In this document: positions 5,316 through 6,027 of the stretch, in pieces
Layout: each line of letters opens with the position of its first letter
Position numbering within the stretch: position 1 is the first letter of the stretch
Origin: Candidatus Peregrinibacteria bacterium
GTDB lineage: Bacteria; Patescibacteriota; Gracilibacteria; UM-FILTER-43-11
DNA length: 6,027 nt
Direction: 5' to 3'
Assembly (NCBI GenBank): GCA_030618315.1
Contig: JAUXDO010000073.1
Coordinates: forward strand, 1 to 6,027
Made by a program: the position numbers and the translations under genes
The notes under the pieces: model-generated
Seen by the model: only the letters and a program-made list of their open reading frames with translations
The model's database searches: none
What the model was told of the DNA's origin: nothing

Positions 5316-5346
5316 TTTGTTTATATTCTATAGAATAATAAACAAA
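5316..5346. promoter_or_regulatory. 31-bp AT-rich inverted repeat, possible operator
   Basis: TTTGTTTA (5316-5323) and TAAACAAA (5339-5346) flank the palindrome TTCTATAGAA (5326-5335), almost symmetrically. It lies 23 bp upstream of the -35 box of the next promoter, a suitable place for a dimeric regulator. Poly-A and poly-T runs flank it, so it could also be curved DNA or an UP-like element. Confidence 0.4.
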
Positions 5347-5369
5347 TATAAAAAAAGTATAAAAACTTC

Positions 5370-5397
5370 TTGACTTTAGGAAAAAAATGAATAAAAT
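5370..5397 (+). promoter_or_regulatory. Sigma70-type promoter
   Basis: TTGACT (5370-5375) and TAAAAT (5392-5397) with a 16-bp spacer, preceded by A-rich sequence. Transcription would start near 5403. It is the best promoter in the window and serves the small RNA that follows, or possibly the 23S if the terminator at 5545-5572 is leaky. Confidence 0.65.
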
Positions 5398-5400
5398 TAA

Positions 5401-5572
5401 GTGGCATTTAGCGTTTGAGACGAATTTATTAGTGTTTAAATAAGGTGATTAGCGGGTTTACTTACTATCCGTTACGTATATGAATATTTCACCACCATTA
5501 CGCATACTCCCAAGTTGATAAGCTTAATCATAGCTTTGTGACTCAAGAGTGCGCGTAAGCCACTCTTTTTTT
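5401..5572 (+). ncRNA. Putative ~165-nt structured small RNA, family unknown
   Basis: A promoter just upstream and an intrinsic terminator at the end delimit a short transcript with no credible protein. Its ends pair in register: GTGGC (5401-5405; AGTGGC counting 5400) with GCCAC (5559-5563), GCG (5411-5413) with CGC (5552-5554), and TTGAG (5415-5419) with CTCAA (5542-5546). Inside are hairpins TTATT/AATAA, GGTGA/TCACC (enclosing AGCGG/CCGTT) and AAGCT/AGCTT. Length and closed ends would suit a 6S-like RNA, but I see no 6S signature, and 5S, SRP and tmRNA motifs are absent. It contains TTACGCA, reminiscent of the loop motif of the upstream array, which may be chance. Confidence 0.45.
5545..5572 (+). 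terminator. Intrinsic terminator before the 23S leader
   Basis: Stem AAGAGTG (5545-5551) / CACTCTT (5561-5567), loop of 9 nt, T run 5566-5572. The stem strands overlap the strand that would close the small RNA, so folding could switch between the two. Confidence 0.7.
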
Positions 5573-5584
5573 ATTCTTTCTAAC

Positions 5585-5600
5585 AAGCTCAGGTGAGCTT
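5585..5600 (+). other. Small hairpin downstream of the terminator
   Basis: AAGCTC-aggt-GAGCTT forms a perfect 6-bp stem with a 4-nt loop. It has no T tract. Role unknown. Confidence 0.4.
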
Positions 5601-5636
5601 CCACGGATTGAATCAAGAAAGAGTGAGAGAACGTAC

Positions 5637-5666
5637 TTGATACTTAAAAGCGCAGGGGTGTATATA
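5637..5666 (+). promoter_or_regulatory. Candidate promoter for the 23S rRNA
   Basis: TTGATA (5637-5642) and TATATA (5661-5666) with an 18-bp spacer, the only reasonable pair between the terminator at 5572 and the 23S. The -10 lies within the inverted repeat at 5658-5692, so that hairpin may instead be an RNA leader element. Confidence 0.35.
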
Positions 5667-5692
5667 AATAGTCAATAAGGATTTATATACAC
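5658..5692 (+). repeat. 12-bp inverted repeat in the 23S leader
   Basis: GTGTATATAAAT (5658-5669) and ATTTATATACAC (5681-5692) are exact reverse complements around 11 nt. It could be an operator, or a leader hairpin if transcription begins at 5403. A second perfect palindrome, TAGCAATTAATTGCTA, follows at 5722-5737, about 20 nt before the rRNA start. Confidence 0.6.
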
Positions 5693-5757
5693 ATCAATGT
5701 ATACTTAGAATTTAAGATTATTAGCAATTAATTGCTAGTTGATCTCATTAAATTCGG

Positions 5758-6027
5758 TATCAAGTTACAACTAGAGCATATAATGGATGCCCTGACACTT
5801 TACTCCGATGAAGGACGTGGCAAACTGCGATAAGCTTCGGCGAGCCGTTATACAGGCATTGACCCGGAGATTTCCGAATGGGTAAACCCATCCCGATTCA
5901 TATCGGGATACCCCCAACTGAATACATAGGTTGGGAAGAGGATACTTGGCGAACTGAAACATCTTAGTAACCAAGGAAAAGAAATCAAATGAGATTCCCT
6001 TAGTAGTGGCGAGCGAACAGGGATCAG
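5758..6027 (+). rRNA. rrl: 23S ribosomal RNA, 5' part
   Basis: The sequence follows the start of bacterial 23S rRNA in order: ATGGATGCCCTGACA, GATGAAGGACGTGG, CTGCGATAAGCTTCGG, GATTTCCGAATGGG, AACTGAA.ACATAGGTT, GAACTGAAACATCTTAGTA, GGAAAAGAAATCAA and AGTAGTGGCGAGCGAACAGGG. GGATGC starts at 5785, corresponding to about position 26 of the E. coli molecule, so the mature 5' end is near 5758-5760. The gene leaves the window. No 16S 3' end (GGATCACCTCC), tRNA or usual 16S-23S spacer lies upstream. Instead there are a small RNA, a terminator, and protein genes. Confidence 0.97.

Noticed and set aside
5401..5520. 5S rRNA (GTGGCATTTAGCG looks faintly like a 5S start)
   Set aside because: The conserved 5S segment around CCGAAC and the expected loop sequences are absent, and the paired ends are too far apart.
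5771..5974. 67-codon antisense frame
   Set aside because: It lies within the 23S rRNA.

Overview
This AT-rich bacterial window has three parts: the 3' end of a VWA / MoxR-type AAA+ operon, a 1.5-kb stretch of structured RNA with no conventional protein gene, and the 5' end of a 23S rRNA gene. The two complete protein genes (139 and 669 aa) have no recognisable Shine-Dalgarno (SD) sequence, all three protein genes end in TAA, and no 16S rRNA lies within 5.7 kb upstream of the 23S. These traits would fit a Patescibacteria/CPR-like genome, but that placement is inference; the window has no taxon-diagnostic protein.

Bases 2-1207 are the 3' part of a CobT-like VWA protein with an intact MIDAS motif, preceded by an in-frame low-complexity Gly/Lys/Glu repeat that runs off the window edge. 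Next come an unrecognised 139-aa protein (1275-1694) and a 669-aa AAA+ ATPase of the MoxR/AAA_5 type (1707-3716). AAA+/VWA pairs of this kind (NorQ/NorD, CbbQ/CbbO) act as ATP-driven remodelling machines on a client complex. No client is identifiable here.

Bases 3741-5276 hold what I consider the main discovery: four tandem copies (A-D) of one complex RNA architecture. The copies differ greatly in sequence but repeat the same helices in the same order, with compensatory changes. Units A-C each start with a strong SD and an 8-10 codon mini-ORF. A closing helix (P1) begins 33-38 nt after the ATG. Then come helix P2, whose loop carries TGCRT, and a hairpin P2b, whose loop AGTWRYGCA can pair with TGCRT. 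A long stem P3, a 3' stem P4 and an AT-rich linker follow. Unit D keeps the architecture but has lost the SD and the nearby stop codon. It is followed directly by a strong intrinsic terminator. No terminator is visible between the AAA+ gene and unit A, so the array could be co-transcribed with the operon or have its own weak promoter.

Bases 5277-5757 contain an AT-rich inverted repeat, a good promoter, a roughly 165-nt putative structured RNA ending in an intrinsic terminator, and a leader with several hairpins. The 23S rRNA starts near 5758 and continues past the window end. The 23S therefore appears to be unlinked from 16S.

I could not match the repeated RNA to a family I know. A covariance-model search would decide whether it is new.
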